Shown: piece after piece, positions 1 to 7,259 of the stretch
How positions within the stretch are numbered: the stretch's first letter is position 1
How the letters are laid out: every line of letters starts with the position of its first letter
DNA from: Gemmatimonadaceae bacterium
GTDB taxonomy: Bacteria; Gemmatimonadota; Gemmatimonadetes; Gemmatimonadales; Gemmatimonadaceae
Direction of reading: 5' to 3'
Assembly (NCBI GenBank): GCA_025451425.1
Contig: JANWKK010000235.1
Coordinates: 1 to 11,129 of the forward strand
DNA length: 11,129 bases
Translations under genes and position numbers: made by a program
The notes under the pieces: model-generated
Database searches by the model: none
Told to the model about the DNA's origin: nothing
The model's input: the letters and a program-made list of their open reading frames with translations, nothing else

Positions 1-473
1 AAACGCATCGAGCGGAGACATTGAGTCATCAGCTCGGGCCCTTTCGAGGTCGCATTCACTCATCTCACCGCGCGACAGCGAGCCCAGAGGCGAGATGCAA
101 GCAGAGAGCTCACGGAGATCAGAAAACTACTTGAGCTGTCAGAGCCAGCGGCGAGAGATGAGAAGATCAGCTCAGCCAAGAGCCGCTAAATGTCATTCGT
201 CGTCGGCAGTATCGATGACCTTCTTTCGACGTGTGTACCATCTTCCCCTTCTGCCTACTAGTCGAGCGAGAAGAGGCCAAATCGCGGGTGGCTGGCCGCT
301 GGGCTGTTTGTCTCACGTCTCGCCGCTTTCTCTGATCGTTGAGGCAGTTCTCTAATCTCTGTGAGCTCTCGGCTTGCGTCTCGCGTCTGGGCTCGCAGTC
401 ATGGGTGGGATCCCAACACGCCGATTGGAAAGGCCCTGAACTGATTTCAATTACATGCCACTAGATCGGCGCC
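1..473. other. Gene-poor region at left edge
   Basis: No credible coding region is visible. The only open frame of any length (about 86 codons, plus strand, from 95) lies inside an inverted repeat, is low in complexity and resembles nothing I recognise, so it is not called. The main content is the imperfect inverted repeat at 74-400. The stretch 401-473 shows neither a gene nor a clear promoter. Whether a gene from outside the window ends within the first 70 bases cannot be decided. Confidence 0.6.
74..400. repeat. Long imperfect inverted repeat, 89-nt arms, 149-nt spacer
   Basis: Positions 74-162 align without any gap to the reverse complement of 312-400. By hand count 72 of 89 positions match. 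The outer 50 nt match at 44/50 and the inner 39 nt at 28/39. Similarity stops abruptly outside 74 and 400 and fades inward. The left arm is purine-rich on the plus strand (many gag/gcgag words), so the right arm is pyrimidine-rich. No clean target-site duplication is visible next to either end. It could be a non-autonomous MITE-like element with degenerate terminal repeats, two inverted copies of a dispersed intergenic repeat, or a large structured RNA. The arm match is seen directly; the identity is unknown. Confidence 0.75.
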
Positions 474-509
474 GGAAAGCAGAAGGCCGGCGAGCAAAGC
501 TCACCGGCC
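474..509 (-). terminator. Terminator hairpin after the TonB-receptor-like gene
   Basis: Positions 485-495 and 499-509 form an 11-bp stem around a 3-nt loop. In minus-strand RNA every position pairs, the one irregular position being a U-G wobble; in plus-strand RNA that position is a C-A mismatch, which favours minus-strand function. After the stem the minus strand reads TTCTGCTTTCC (484 down to 474), moderately T-rich. The hairpin lies about 26 nt downstream of the stop codon at 536-538. A Rho-independent terminator is the natural reading, although the U tract is weak. Confidence 0.6.
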
Positions 510-535
510 AATCTCAAGTATCCGTGCTTCAGCTG

Positions 536-3500
536 CTATGGTCGGGGAGCGCCTCTCCGTTGGAATCCGCGTTGCAGCGTTGGATTGCGGACGTCGTCGG
601 GAAGCTTATTCCATTGTTGCGGCGTGAGAATCGCCTGTGCGCTCTTGATCGTAGCGAGGTAGTTGTTTCGAGCTTGCTGAAGTCGGGGCTGGATGTTCGG
701 GAAGACCGCTGCCAGGTCGGCACCACCCTGACCCTTCGCGAGCTGCTGCTCGACGTCGGCGATCAGGCTGTCGTTCTTCGCGGTGAGCGAATCCGCAACC
801 GCTTGGAGACGCGTGACCTGGTCGTCGGTGAGATCCAGCTTCAGCGAGTCCTTCAGCGACAGTATGGTTGTGACGGGATTCGGCGCAACGCGGCTGACGA
901 TTGTACGAATGTCGAAGTTCCGCCCACCGCCACCCGCCGCCCGGTCGCCATTGATGCCGCGCAGAGTGCCTTCGAGTAACTGGCGCTGCCGATCGGGACC
1001 AACCTGGACGCGCGCTTGCAGCGCAATTTGGAATGGCGTTCGGATCGCCACGCGCGAAGCGGGATTGTCGCCGAACCGATCGTTCACGGTGTAGATGAAT
1101 CGCTTGTTGACGGGATCGAATCCGGTGACATAGAGTAGCGTTGGATCGGCGCGATTCGGCTGCCCCCACCCCTTCAGGTTGTCCGCGCCGTGCAGCAGCT
1201 GATCCAACCCGGCGAGGGGATTGATTGCGCTCACCGAGATCATCAGGCGTCGCCCGAGAAACGCACCGAGGTCCGGCCGAATGTTCGCTTGCAAGTCGAT
1301 CCCGGGCGTCCAGCTTCCGATGCAACTGTTGCGGGCCGCAACTTCGTCGAGCTGCTTCTCCAGGCAGACGCGTGCGTCGCGCGGCGCGTTAGCGAGCAGT
1401 CGCCGCATGCCGTTCGCGAGCGCCGTGTCGCCCTGAATGTTCGGATCGTTGGGGTTGAAGACGAAGGCGCGATCGTTGCGCGAGCCATCGCCATTGATGT
1501 CGCTGCCGACGCGCGGCGTAAACGGCGCACCCGACGTTAGGCGGAGGACCGACGTGATGTCGAGCCACGACTTGACGAGCCAGGTCGTCGTACCGACGAA
1601 CGAGTGCCGGCGCTCGAAGTCGCTCGTCGCCCATGGGAAGATGTTCGGGTCGCCCGCGGTCGTTGGCGAGCCGAAGCCGCCGCCGGCGCCGCCGCCGCCA
1701 AACCCGCCGGCGTTGTAGAACGACGACTGATCCACCGACCGCATGAACGTATAAGACAACGTCCAGATAATGTCGTTAGGTGTCACACCGTTCAGGGTGG
1801 CCGTCACCTGTCCCGTGCGCGACTCCAGTCCCGACGTCACATCGAGGACCTGCGCGTACTGCGGATAGAGCCTCGATGAAAGAAGACTAATGGCGCCCGT
1901 CGTCGGCACGATCGCGTTCGGGTCGACGAAAACGGGCCGGTTCCCCTCGTCCCCGAGCACGAATTGGGGCGCGGTGTTGAGGTTCAGGTCCCGCACGCTG
2001 TACAGATTCGTCCCCAACGCATACGAGAAATCGACGCTCGCACCGAGACGGGCGCTCATTCTATGACTTACACCGAGCGACGCACGCCAGGACCGCGGCG
2101 CGCCGAAGTCGGGCTCGAAAACGGTGACGTTGGGCCGCTGAGTGCCAATATCCGGACCGCCCGATGCCGCGCCGTTGGCGCACGCCGTCGGAATGGTCGA
2201 CGGATCTGCCGCGTACGCCGACCAATCCGGCACGGGGACGGCGTCACCGATGCACACCAGCTGCGATTGGCTGTTGGGCAAGCCCGTCGCCGTCAACGCT
2301 GACGCGAAGAACGGAAGCGGAAACGTGCCGCGAAATTCGCCAACGCCACCGCGCAAAATGTACGGCTGCGGGCCGATGCCACTCCCCCCACCCCCAAAGC
2401 CCGCGGTGGCGTCACCACCGCGACCCCCGCCGCCGCCTCGACCACCACCACCACCGAATCCGCCCTGAGGAATCTGTCCGCCGATTCCGCCTCCGAGCAT
2501 CCAGGTGAAGCCGAGACGCGGACTCGCACTCACTTCGGTAGGGAACTTGTCCGTGCGTCGATCAAACAGCTGCTCGATCTCCGGGTTGTAGGCGGGATGT
2601 CCCTGGAAGTCGGATGCTTCGACCCGCATGCCGTATGTGATCTGCAGCGCTCTACTGTGCCGCCACGTGTCGCCGAGATAAATCGCGCTATTGAGCCCTG
2701 AGCCCGTGCGCGCCGTCGGCATGAGCGATCGCGTGAACATCGACGGCGTGTTGGTTTCGAGATCGCTCAATGAATTGAAGAGGAACGTTCCATCGCTGTT
2801 GAAGGCATTCATCGACGAGAAGCTCGTTATGTTCACGAGCCCGCCGAGCTTGAAGCGGTGTGCCGCATCGTTGGACAGCCACGAGACTTCGTCGCTCGCC
2901 TCGAATTGGCCGTTCGCGCCGTCGGTCGGGAGCCCGGCGTTGCCGCCGAAATCGAGTTGCGTTACGGCGACCGTGGTATCGCTGAACGCCGACGTCACCG
3001 TGACGCGGCCTTCCGGATCCACGAGATACGGATTCGCCGCGTTGAGATTGCGCATGTACGTCCCGCGAACCTCGTTCAGGAAATTGCCGAATACCGACGA
3101 CAGCGCGAGCATGCCGCCGCCGCCGCCTGTGTGCTGAATGCCGCCGTGACTCGGCAAGGCGAACGCCGACGTGCGAAATGCTTCTTGCAGCGATCCCTGC
3201 CAGTTGCCGCGCAACATGAGTGAATGATCATCGTTCACGTGATAGTCGACGCGGACCAGGGCGGTGCCATTGTCCGACTCGCGATTATCGGGAATCGACG
3301 GCACCGTCAGCGGGATGCCATATCCGTTGATTAGACTCTGGAAGTGCGAGGCCGAGTCGGGCTGCATGCCCAATCGTTCGAGCGTGAGGGGGTCCGCGCC
3401 CGTGATCGTCTGCAGCGGATCGAGCCGGCGGCGGACCTGAAAGGCGCCAAAGTAGAACAGCTTGTCCTGAATGATCGGTCCGCCGATGCCGCCGCTCAGC

Positions 3501-4366
3501 TGATGCTGTGTGTATCCCTGGCCGAAGGTCGTTGGCGTCGTCTGATCCGTCGCAAACTCGAGCTGCGGATCGCGGAGCGCGTAGCTGAAGGAGCCGGCCA
3601 GCTGATTCGTGCCGCCTCGCGTCGTCGTCGCGACCTGACCGCCGGTGAATTGTCCGCGCGCGACGTCGTACGTGTTCGTGATCACGCGCGTCTGCCGCAC
3701 GGCTTCGGTCGGCACGTTCGTGCCGCCCATGAAGCTCAAGCCATCGAGCGTCACCTGGTTCTGATCAGGCCGTTGGCCGGCGACGGAGAAACCGGCAGCG
3801 GTCGAATCGTTGCCAGTGATCGCGACGACGCCCGGCGTCAGCGCCGCGAGCGCGGCGAGATCGGTGGGATCGATCGGCAAACGCTGCAGCTGTTCGCCTG
3901 TTAGTGTTCGCTCAACTGAACCAGGCCCCGGGCGGTCTCCCTGCCCTGTCGGCACGGTGCTTCGTACGACAACGGGTCCGAGCTGCGCCGCGGCGGGATC
4001 CAACTTCACGTCGGCGACCAGACGATCCTCGTCTGCCTGTCGCGCGAGCGTGAAGGTCGTCGGCGCGTAGCCAAGGAAACGAATCGTCATCCGGTACGAG
4101 CCGCCGCCGTCCGGAAAGAGAATCGTGTATTGTCCCTTCTCGTTCGTCGTGCGCGAACGCGTCACGCCCGTCTCGACCGACATCGCGTCGACACGAGCAC
4201 CGACAATGGGCTTGCCGTCGGGCGTCGTGATGTGGCCCGTGATGATGTCGGTCGTGCTTCCGACTTGCGCGCGCACGTCGCGTGGCAACATACCAATCGC
4301 CAATAGCGCGACAACGATCACGAGTGCGGTGGACAACCAGTGAGAACGATGCAGGGTCATACGCAT
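536..4366 (-). CDS. TonB-receptor-like outer-membrane barrel with CarboxypepD_reg domain and LTxxQ C-terminal tail
   Basis: About 1276 aa, larger than most TonB-dependent receptors. Residues 1-34 form a signal peptide (hydrophobic LSTALVIVVALLAIGML, then DVRAQ). Residues about 38-128 resemble a carboxypeptidase-regulatory Ig-like domain (GHITTPDGKPIVGARV, then NEKGQYTI and FLGYAP). Residues about 145-255 are plug-like (LTPGVVAITGN, QVTLDGLSF, GGQVATTTRGGTNQ). The rest to about 1145 is a predicted beta-barrel with aromatic, alternating strands and Gly-rich loops near residues 623-663 and 884-900. Residues about 1150-1276 form a helical, charged tail with LTDDQ at 1179-1183 and LTPQQ at 1247-1251, like Spy/CpxP. 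The family imports or binds large ligands at the outer membrane; the substrate is unknown and no clear TonB box was identified. The frame stays open to a GTG at 4456, but ATG at 4366 (or 4360) directly precedes the signal peptide. No strong SD is visible. A terminator-like hairpin follows the stop. Confidence 0.88.
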   Translation of the reverse strand: MRMTLHRSHWLSTALVIVVALLAIGMLPRDVRAQVGSTTDIITGHITTPDGKPIVGARVDAMSVETGVTRSRTTNEKGQYTILFPDGGGSYRMTIRFLGYAPTTFTLARQADEDRLVADVKLDPAAAQLGPVVVRSTVPTGQGDRPGPGSVERTLTGEQLQRLPIDPTDLAALAALTPGVVAITGNDSTAAGFSVAGQRPDQNQVTLDGLSFMGGTNVPTEAVRQTRVITNTYDVARGQFTGGQVATTTRGGTNQLAGSFSYALRDPQLEFATDQTTPTTFGQGYTQHQLSGGIGGPIIQDKLFYFGAFQVRRRLDPLQTITGADPLTLERLGMQPDSASHFQSLINGYGIPLTVPSIPDNRESDNGTALVRVDYHVNDDHSLMLRGNWQGSLQEAFRTSAFALPSHGGIQHTGGGGGMLALSSVFGNFLNEVRGTYMRNLNAANPYLVDPEGRVTVTSAFSDTTVAVTQLDFGGNAGLPTDGANGQFEASDEVSWLSNDAAHRFKLGGLVNITSFSSMNAFNSDGTFLFNSLSDLETNTPSMFTRSLMPTARTGSGLNSAIYLGDTWRHSRALQITYGMRVEASDFQGHPAYNPEIEQLFDRRTDKFPTEVSASPRLGFTWMLGGGIGGQIPQGGFGGGGGRGGGGGRGGDATAGFGGGGSGIGPQPYILRGGVGEFRGTFPLPFFASALTATGLPNSQSQLVCIGDAVPVPDWSAYAADPSTIPTACANGAASGGPDIGTQRPNVTVFEPDFGAPRSWRASLGVSHRMSARLGASVDFSYALGTNLYSVRDLNLNTAPQFVLGDEGNRPVFVDPNAIVPTTGAISLLSSRLYPQYAQVLDVTSGLESRTGQVTATLNGVTPNDIIWTLSYTFMRSVDQSSFYNAGGFGGGGAGGGFGSPTTAGDPNIFPWATSDFERRHSFVGTTTWLVKSWLDITSVLRLTSGAPFTPRVGSDINGDGSRNDRAFVFNPNDPNIQGDTALANGMRRLLANAPRDARVCLEKQLDEVAARNSCIGSWTPGIDLQANIRPDLGAFLGRRLMISVSAINPLAGLDQLLHGADNLKGWGQPNRADPTLLYVTGFDPVNKRFIYTVNDRFGDNPASRVAIRTPFQIALQARVQVGPDRQRQLLEGTLRGINGDRAAGGGGRNFDIRTIVSRVAPNPVTTILSLKDSLKLDLTDDQVTRLQAVADSLTAKNDSLIADVEQQLAKGQGGADLAAVFPNIQPRLQQARNNYLATIKSAQAILTPQQWNKLPDDVRNPTLQRGFQRRGAPRP

Positions 4367-4393
4367 TTGCTGACGAAGTTCGAACAGGAACCG

Positions 4394-4412
4394 ACATCTC
4401 GAAGTGAGATGT
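4394..4412 (-). promoter_or_regulatory. Short hairpin/palindrome upstream of the TonB-receptor-like gene
   Basis: A perfect 7-bp inverted repeat (acatctc, 5-nt loop, gagatgt) lies 27 nt upstream of the chosen ATG. It could be an operator half-site pair or a leader hairpin. I found no convincing -35/-10 pair in 4367-4550, so its position relative to a promoter is unknown. Confidence 0.3.
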
Positions 4413-4523
4413 GATTCGACGTGTCGAGTCGCCGCGCTGTTAACGATCGTCGCCACGCATTGGCCGCGACGTCCAGCGGCGCTCAGTCGAGTAACGCGCC
4501 GACTCCGTTCCGCGTTGCGATCA

Positions 4524-4540
4524 CGGCGCGTGCCGCGCCG
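4524..4540 (-). terminator. GC hairpin after the DUF3052 gene, weak terminator candidate
   Basis: A perfect all-GC 7-bp stem (cggcgcg / cgcgccg) with a 3-nt loop lies 10 nt downstream of the stop codon at 4551-4553. No T tract follows on the minus strand, so it is not a classical intrinsic terminator. It may protect the mRNA 3' end, assist Rho-dependent termination, or be chance in GC-rich DNA. The whole gap 4367-4550 otherwise holds no gene. Confidence 0.3.
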
Positions 4541-4550
4541 GCGCGAAACG

Positions 4551-5192
4551 TCAGCGTTCCGACTTCGGGATCACCAGCTTCTCCGCAGTGTGCGTAGCGG
4601 AGAAACGCGCGACCTTCGTGTAGGTGAGCCCGATCCGCTTTGCTTCCGCAAAGATTTCTAAATCTCGCAACCCACTCGTTCCTTTCGGGTGCACGACCCA
4701 CATCGCGCCATCGCGCGTGATCGCAGACTTCGCTTTTGATAATCGCGCGAGCGCAGCGATCGTCTCCGCACCCAAGAAGATGATGTTCGATGACACTGCG
4801 AGGCGACCCACAATCACACGGGCCGCGCGCTCGCGCAGCGCGCTAATAAAATCCTCATCGTCGAGTGCGACAACCGAGACCGTGTGATGCGCCTTGACGT
4901 CGAGCTTGTCGATGAGGGACTTCGGTGAGCGAATTCGTTCAGCCCATTTCTCCGACTGCTTGCCAAGCAGAAACGTCGCGTCGCCACCGCTGAAGCGCAC
5001 GCGCAGCGCGCTCTCGTCACCACTCACGCTGCGAATCGACTTCAGTGGAATCGCGAGGCGGAAGCCGCGCGGAGCGCTCTTTCCGCGGCCAGTCGTGTCG
5101 CCGCGGAAGAGCAGCTCATCGGTCTCGAGCAGCGCTTTCCCTTCGTGTGACGCGCCCTCGAGACGAAGCTCACAGCGAGCTTCGAGTCCCAT
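4551..5192 (-). CDS. DUF3052 domain protein with extra N-terminal domain
   Basis: 213 aa, cytosolic by appearance (no signal peptide or membrane segment). Residues about 98-213 match what I remember of DUF3052: IIFLGAETIAALARL, a GAMWVVHPKG segment (162-171) and a GLTYTKVARFSATHTAEKLV end. The family has no established biochemical role. Residues 1-97 are a separate beta-rich region (LLETDELLFRGD, FRLAIPLKSIRSV, LRVRFSGGDATFLLG, EKWAERIRSP) whose alternating short strands and final helix suggest a PH- or GRAM-like fold; that is inference. Family members I recall are often only the second half, so this looks like a two-domain form. The start ATG at 5190-5192 lies 15 nt after the stop of the S41 protease gene with only a weak SD-like gcgga, consistent with co-transcription and possible reinitiation. 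Confidence 0.8.
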   Translation of the reverse strand: MGLEARCELRLEGASHEGKALLETDELLFRGDTTGRGKSAPRGFRLAIPLKSIRSVSGDESALRVRFSGGDATFLLGKQSEKWAERIRSPKSLIDKLDVKAHHTVSVVALDDEDFISALRERAARVIVGRLAVSSNIIFLGAETIAALARLSKAKSAITRDGAMWVVHPKGTSGLRDLEIFAEAKRIGLTYTKVARFSATHTAEKLVIPKSER

Positions 5193-5207
5193 GCTTCATT
5201 CCGCTGG

Positions 5208-6794
5208 CTACCTGGATGCGAGACCCGCGTGCGCGACGGTGAAGAGCTCATGCTGTGACGCAGACTTCTCGAGCAGGTCCATCGCCCGTTGCAACTGGCG
5301 ATCGGTCTTCAGCTCGCGCTCCTTGGCGACGGCGTCACCGAACGCCATGCGCGCCACACGTTGCTCCAGCTCGCGAGAGAAGAGGTGGGTCGCTACGGCC
5401 TCGAAGCGCGGCTCGATCGTTACGCCACGCGCGGCGAGTCGGTGTTCGAGCTCCGTCGTCCACTCGGGTGTCACGACGAAGTCGCGCTTCACATCGCGCT
5501 TGAGCTCGAACGCGTAGCTGTCGAGCGCGCTGCGCACGATCTGTCCTTTCGCCGCGATCGAGCGAAGGAACTGCTGCTCCGGGGTCGAGAGCGTGTCGTC
5601 GGAGACGATGACGTCTGGGGTGATGCCGCCGCCGCCGTAGACGGTGCGGCCAGCATCGGACTTGAACGCAGGGCGAGACTTGCGCGCTGAATCCGTCTCG
5701 AGCGAATCTGGGTGCGTCTCGACGAAACGCCCGTCAGGCAGCAGCTGACGCTCGCGATGAATGGAGCGACCACTCGGCGTGTACCACTTCCCCGTCGTCA
5801 TCTTCAGGAAGTAGCCGCCGTCGAGTGGGAAGACTGACTGAACGAGGCCCTTGCCGAAGCTCGTCGTGCCGACGATCAGCGCGCGATCGTGATCCTGCAG
5901 CGCACCGGCGACGATCTCCGTCGCCGACGCCGACGAGCCATCCACGAGCACGACGAGAGGAATGTTCGAGGCGATGTGTGGCCCGTGAGACCGCGCAACT
6001 TCCGTCGGCGCATTGCGAGCTCGAACGCTCACGATCTCCTGACCTTCCTGTAGGAACAATCCGCTCACGGCGAGCGCCTGATCCACGATGCCGCCGCCGT
6101 TGTCGCGCATGTCGAGCACGATCCCCTTGGCGCCCTGCTCCTCCAGCTTCTCCACCGCGCCGGCGACTTCATCTGCAGCGTTCTCGTTGAAAGTCTGCAG
6201 CGGGACATACCCGACTTGTCGATCGAAAAGCCCTGTGTAAGCGACTGCGGGCACGTGAACGACGGCGCGCGTGAAATGCAGCTTGATTGGTTCGCTGACG
6301 CCGGGGCGCGCGTACGTGACGGCGACCTGCGAACCCGGGGTGCCACGAAGCTTCTCGGAGATCTTATCGATCTCCCAACCCTGCGTCGAAACGCCGTCGA
6401 TCGCCGTGATTCGGTCGCCTACCTGTACACCTGCCTCCTCGGCGGGCGTGTGCGGAAAGACCCGTCCCACGACGACACCGATGCCCGTCTGCTGCTCGAG
6501 CAGCATGCCCGTGCCACCATAACGGCCGTTAGTACTCCGATTGAATGTGTCGCTCTCCTTTGGCGAGAGGAGCTCGCTGTACGGATCGTTGAGCTCCTTC
6601 ACCATGCCCCGCGCCGCCTTCTCAAGGACCTGGTTGTCCTTGAGCGAATCGACGTAGCGCGTCTCGACCAACGAGCGCACCTGGTCAAAGAGGTGAGCAC
6701 TCGACCGCGCCGAGGGCTCTTGAAGGAGAAAGCCACCGGCAACGATCGGAACCAGGAGCAGCGTCGCGACCGCCGCTGTTCTCATTCGGGACAT
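5208..6794 (-). CDS. ctpA: S41 C-terminal processing peptidase (CtpA/Prc type), PDZ protease
   Basis: 528 aa. Residues about 5-24 form a signal anchor or signal peptide (AAVATLLLVPIVAGGFLL), placing the enzyme in the periplasm. An N-terminal helical segment (HLFDQVRSLVETRYVD) precedes a PDZ domain at about 92-175 (GIGVVVGRVFPHTPAEEAGV, GDRIT, IDG). The protease core at about 190-400 contains LDMRDNGGG (227-235). The Ser-Lys dyad is readable: S290 in GSSASATE and K315 in SFGKG, 25 residues apart as in E. coli Prc/Tsp (S430/K455). Such enzymes cleave exported proteins from near the C terminus and often tune envelope or cell-wall factors; the substrate here is unknown. The C-terminal 100 or more residues are helical and charged. 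The start at 6794 has a second in-frame ATG at 6785; neither has a clear SD. It sits between a small gene 55 nt upstream and the DUF3052 gene 15 nt downstream. The symbol is a family label, not proven orthology. Confidence 0.93.
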   Translation of the reverse strand: MSRMRTAAVATLLLVPIVAGGFLLQEPSARSSAHLFDQVRSLVETRYVDSLKDNQVLEKAARGMVKELNDPYSELLSPKESDTFNRSTNGRYGGTGMLLEQQTGIGVVVGRVFPHTPAEEAGVQVGDRITAIDGVSTQGWEIDKISEKLRGTPGSQVAVTYARPGVSEPIKLHFTRAVVHVPAVAYTGLFDRQVGYVPLQTFNENAADEVAGAVEKLEEQGAKGIVLDMRDNGGGIVDQALAVSGLFLQEGQEIVSVRARNAPTEVARSHGPHIASNIPLVVLVDGSSASATEIVAGALQDHDRALIVGTTSFGKGLVQSVFPLDGGYFLKMTTGKWYTPSGRSIHRERQLLPDGRFVETHPDSLETDSARKSRPAFKSDAGRTVYGGGGITPDVIVSDDTLSTPEQQFLRSIAAKGQIVRSALDSYAFELKRDVKRDFVVTPEWTTELEHRLAARGVTIEPRFEAVATHLFSRELEQRVARMAFGDAVAKERELKTDRQLQRAMDLLEKSASQHELFTVAHAGLASR

Positions 6795-6803
6795 CGGTTT
6801 TCA

Positions 6804-6839
6804 GGGAGGGGGGTTGGGGGTACGGCGCCATAGGCGCCG
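6804..6839 (-). promoter_or_regulatory. Leader of S41 gene: GC hairpin plus C/G tract
   Basis: A perfect 7-bp GC stem (cggcgcc / ggcgccg at 6823-6829 and 6833-6839, loop ata) is followed on the minus strand by long C runs; on the plus strand these are G3-A-G6-TT-G5 at 6804-6820. The element fills most of the 55-nt gap between the small gene and the protease gene. There is no T tail, so termination is unlikely. The region takes the place where an SD would be expected, and the protease gene lacks one. Confidence 0.35.
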
Positions 6840-6849
6840 GAAGTACGAC

Positions 6850-7188
6850 TCAGGAGTTCGGTGCTGCACTAGCAGTGCGTTGCACGAGCTGCGAGCACGG
6901 GTGTCGACTGCGGGCCGCGGCAGCGCGCGCGTCGTCGCTTGCGGCGGGCAGAGTCACACGCTCATTGGCGTACAGCACCCGGCCATTCTTGCTGCGGACT
7001 GCGATACGTCGTTGTGTCAGAATGTCGGGGGTTTGCGTTGGCTGTCCCTCATCTACCGCCGCAGGCACAGGAACGATCCCTCCATAGCCGTACACATGGC
7101 GCGTCGAGTCTGTTGGGGCATTGGTGCCAACGACCACCAGGAAGCCGAATGCGCTGACGCGCGAAAGGACTCGGGTCGACCGAAACAT
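6850..7188 (-). CDS. Small hypothetical, possibly exported protein
   Basis: 112 aa, not recognised. The start is well fixed: ATG at 7186-7188 follows AGGAG (7196-7200 on the minus strand) with a 7-nt spacer, the best ribosome binding site in the window. The frame could extend two codons to a GTG, but the SD favours the ATG. The N terminus has basic residues and a short hydrophobic stretch (VSAFGFLVVVGTNA) that may be a weak signal peptide or anchor. The middle is a Gly/Tyr/Pro-rich segment (YGYGGIVPVPAAVDE) and the C-terminal part is basic and Ala/Arg-rich with one Cys. No domain or repeat is evident. It precedes the S41 protease gene by 55 nt on the same strand, so it is probably the first gene of that operon; a partner or substrate role is conceivable but untested. 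It could be spurious, as it is short and of unclear codon bias. Confidence 0.55.
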   Translation of the reverse strand: MFRSTRVLSRVSAFGFLVVVGTNAPTDSTRHVYGYGGIVPVPAAVDEGQPTQTPDILTQRRIAVRSKNGRVLYANERVTLPAASDDARAAAARSRHPCSQLVQRTASAAPNS

Positions 7189-7195
7189 GGCCACG

Positions 7196-7200
7196 CTCCT
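7196..7200 (-). promoter_or_regulatory. Shine-Dalgarno AGGAG deciding the start of the small gene
   Basis: The minus strand reads AGGAG followed by 7 nt and ATG at 7188. It is the only strong SD among the genes here, and it is the main argument that the small frame is translated. Confidence 0.6.
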
Positions 7201-7232
7201 AAGAGGCGAAGACTACTCGCCGGCTCGCTCAA

Positions 7233-7259
7233 ATTATGATCCGTCCCGCGCCTTTGCAA
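7233..7259 (-). promoter_or_regulatory. Candidate sigma-70-like promoter of the small gene/S41/DUF3052 operon
   Basis: On the minus strand TTGCAA (7259-7254) precedes CATAAT (7238-7233) with a 15-nt spacer; shifting the -10 to TAATTT gives 17 nt. The AT-rich -10 stands out in otherwise GC-rich sequence. Transcription would begin near 7226, leaving a leader of about 38 nt that includes the AGGAG. The gap 7189-7359 contains no other gene. This is a consensus match by eye only. Confidence 0.4.

Noticed and set aside
95..355. 86-codon plus-strand open frame in the left region
   Set aside because: It lies inside the inverted repeat, has low-complexity composition, no SD and no recognisable features.
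66..408. Target-site duplication flanking the inverted repeat
   Set aside because: The bases next to 74 and 400 do not match at any reasonable length, so a recent transposition event cannot be claimed.
2142..2508. Pro-rich and His/Arg-rich plus-strand open frames
   Set aside because: They are antisense images of the Gly-rich loop of the barrel gene, open only because of GC-rich codon bias.
3344..3904. 186-codon plus-strand open frame
   Set aside because: It is antisense to the plug and early barrel region of a clear gene and has Arg/Ala-rich shadow composition.
4367..4456. 30-residue N-terminal extension of the TonB-receptor-like protein
   Set aside because: It would start at a GTG and push the signal peptide into the interior; the ATG at 4366 or 4360 is directly in front of the signal sequence.
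4894..5517. 207-codon plus-strand open frame
   Set aside because: It runs antisense across two well-supported genes (DUF3052 and S41) and has Ser/Arg-rich shadow composition.
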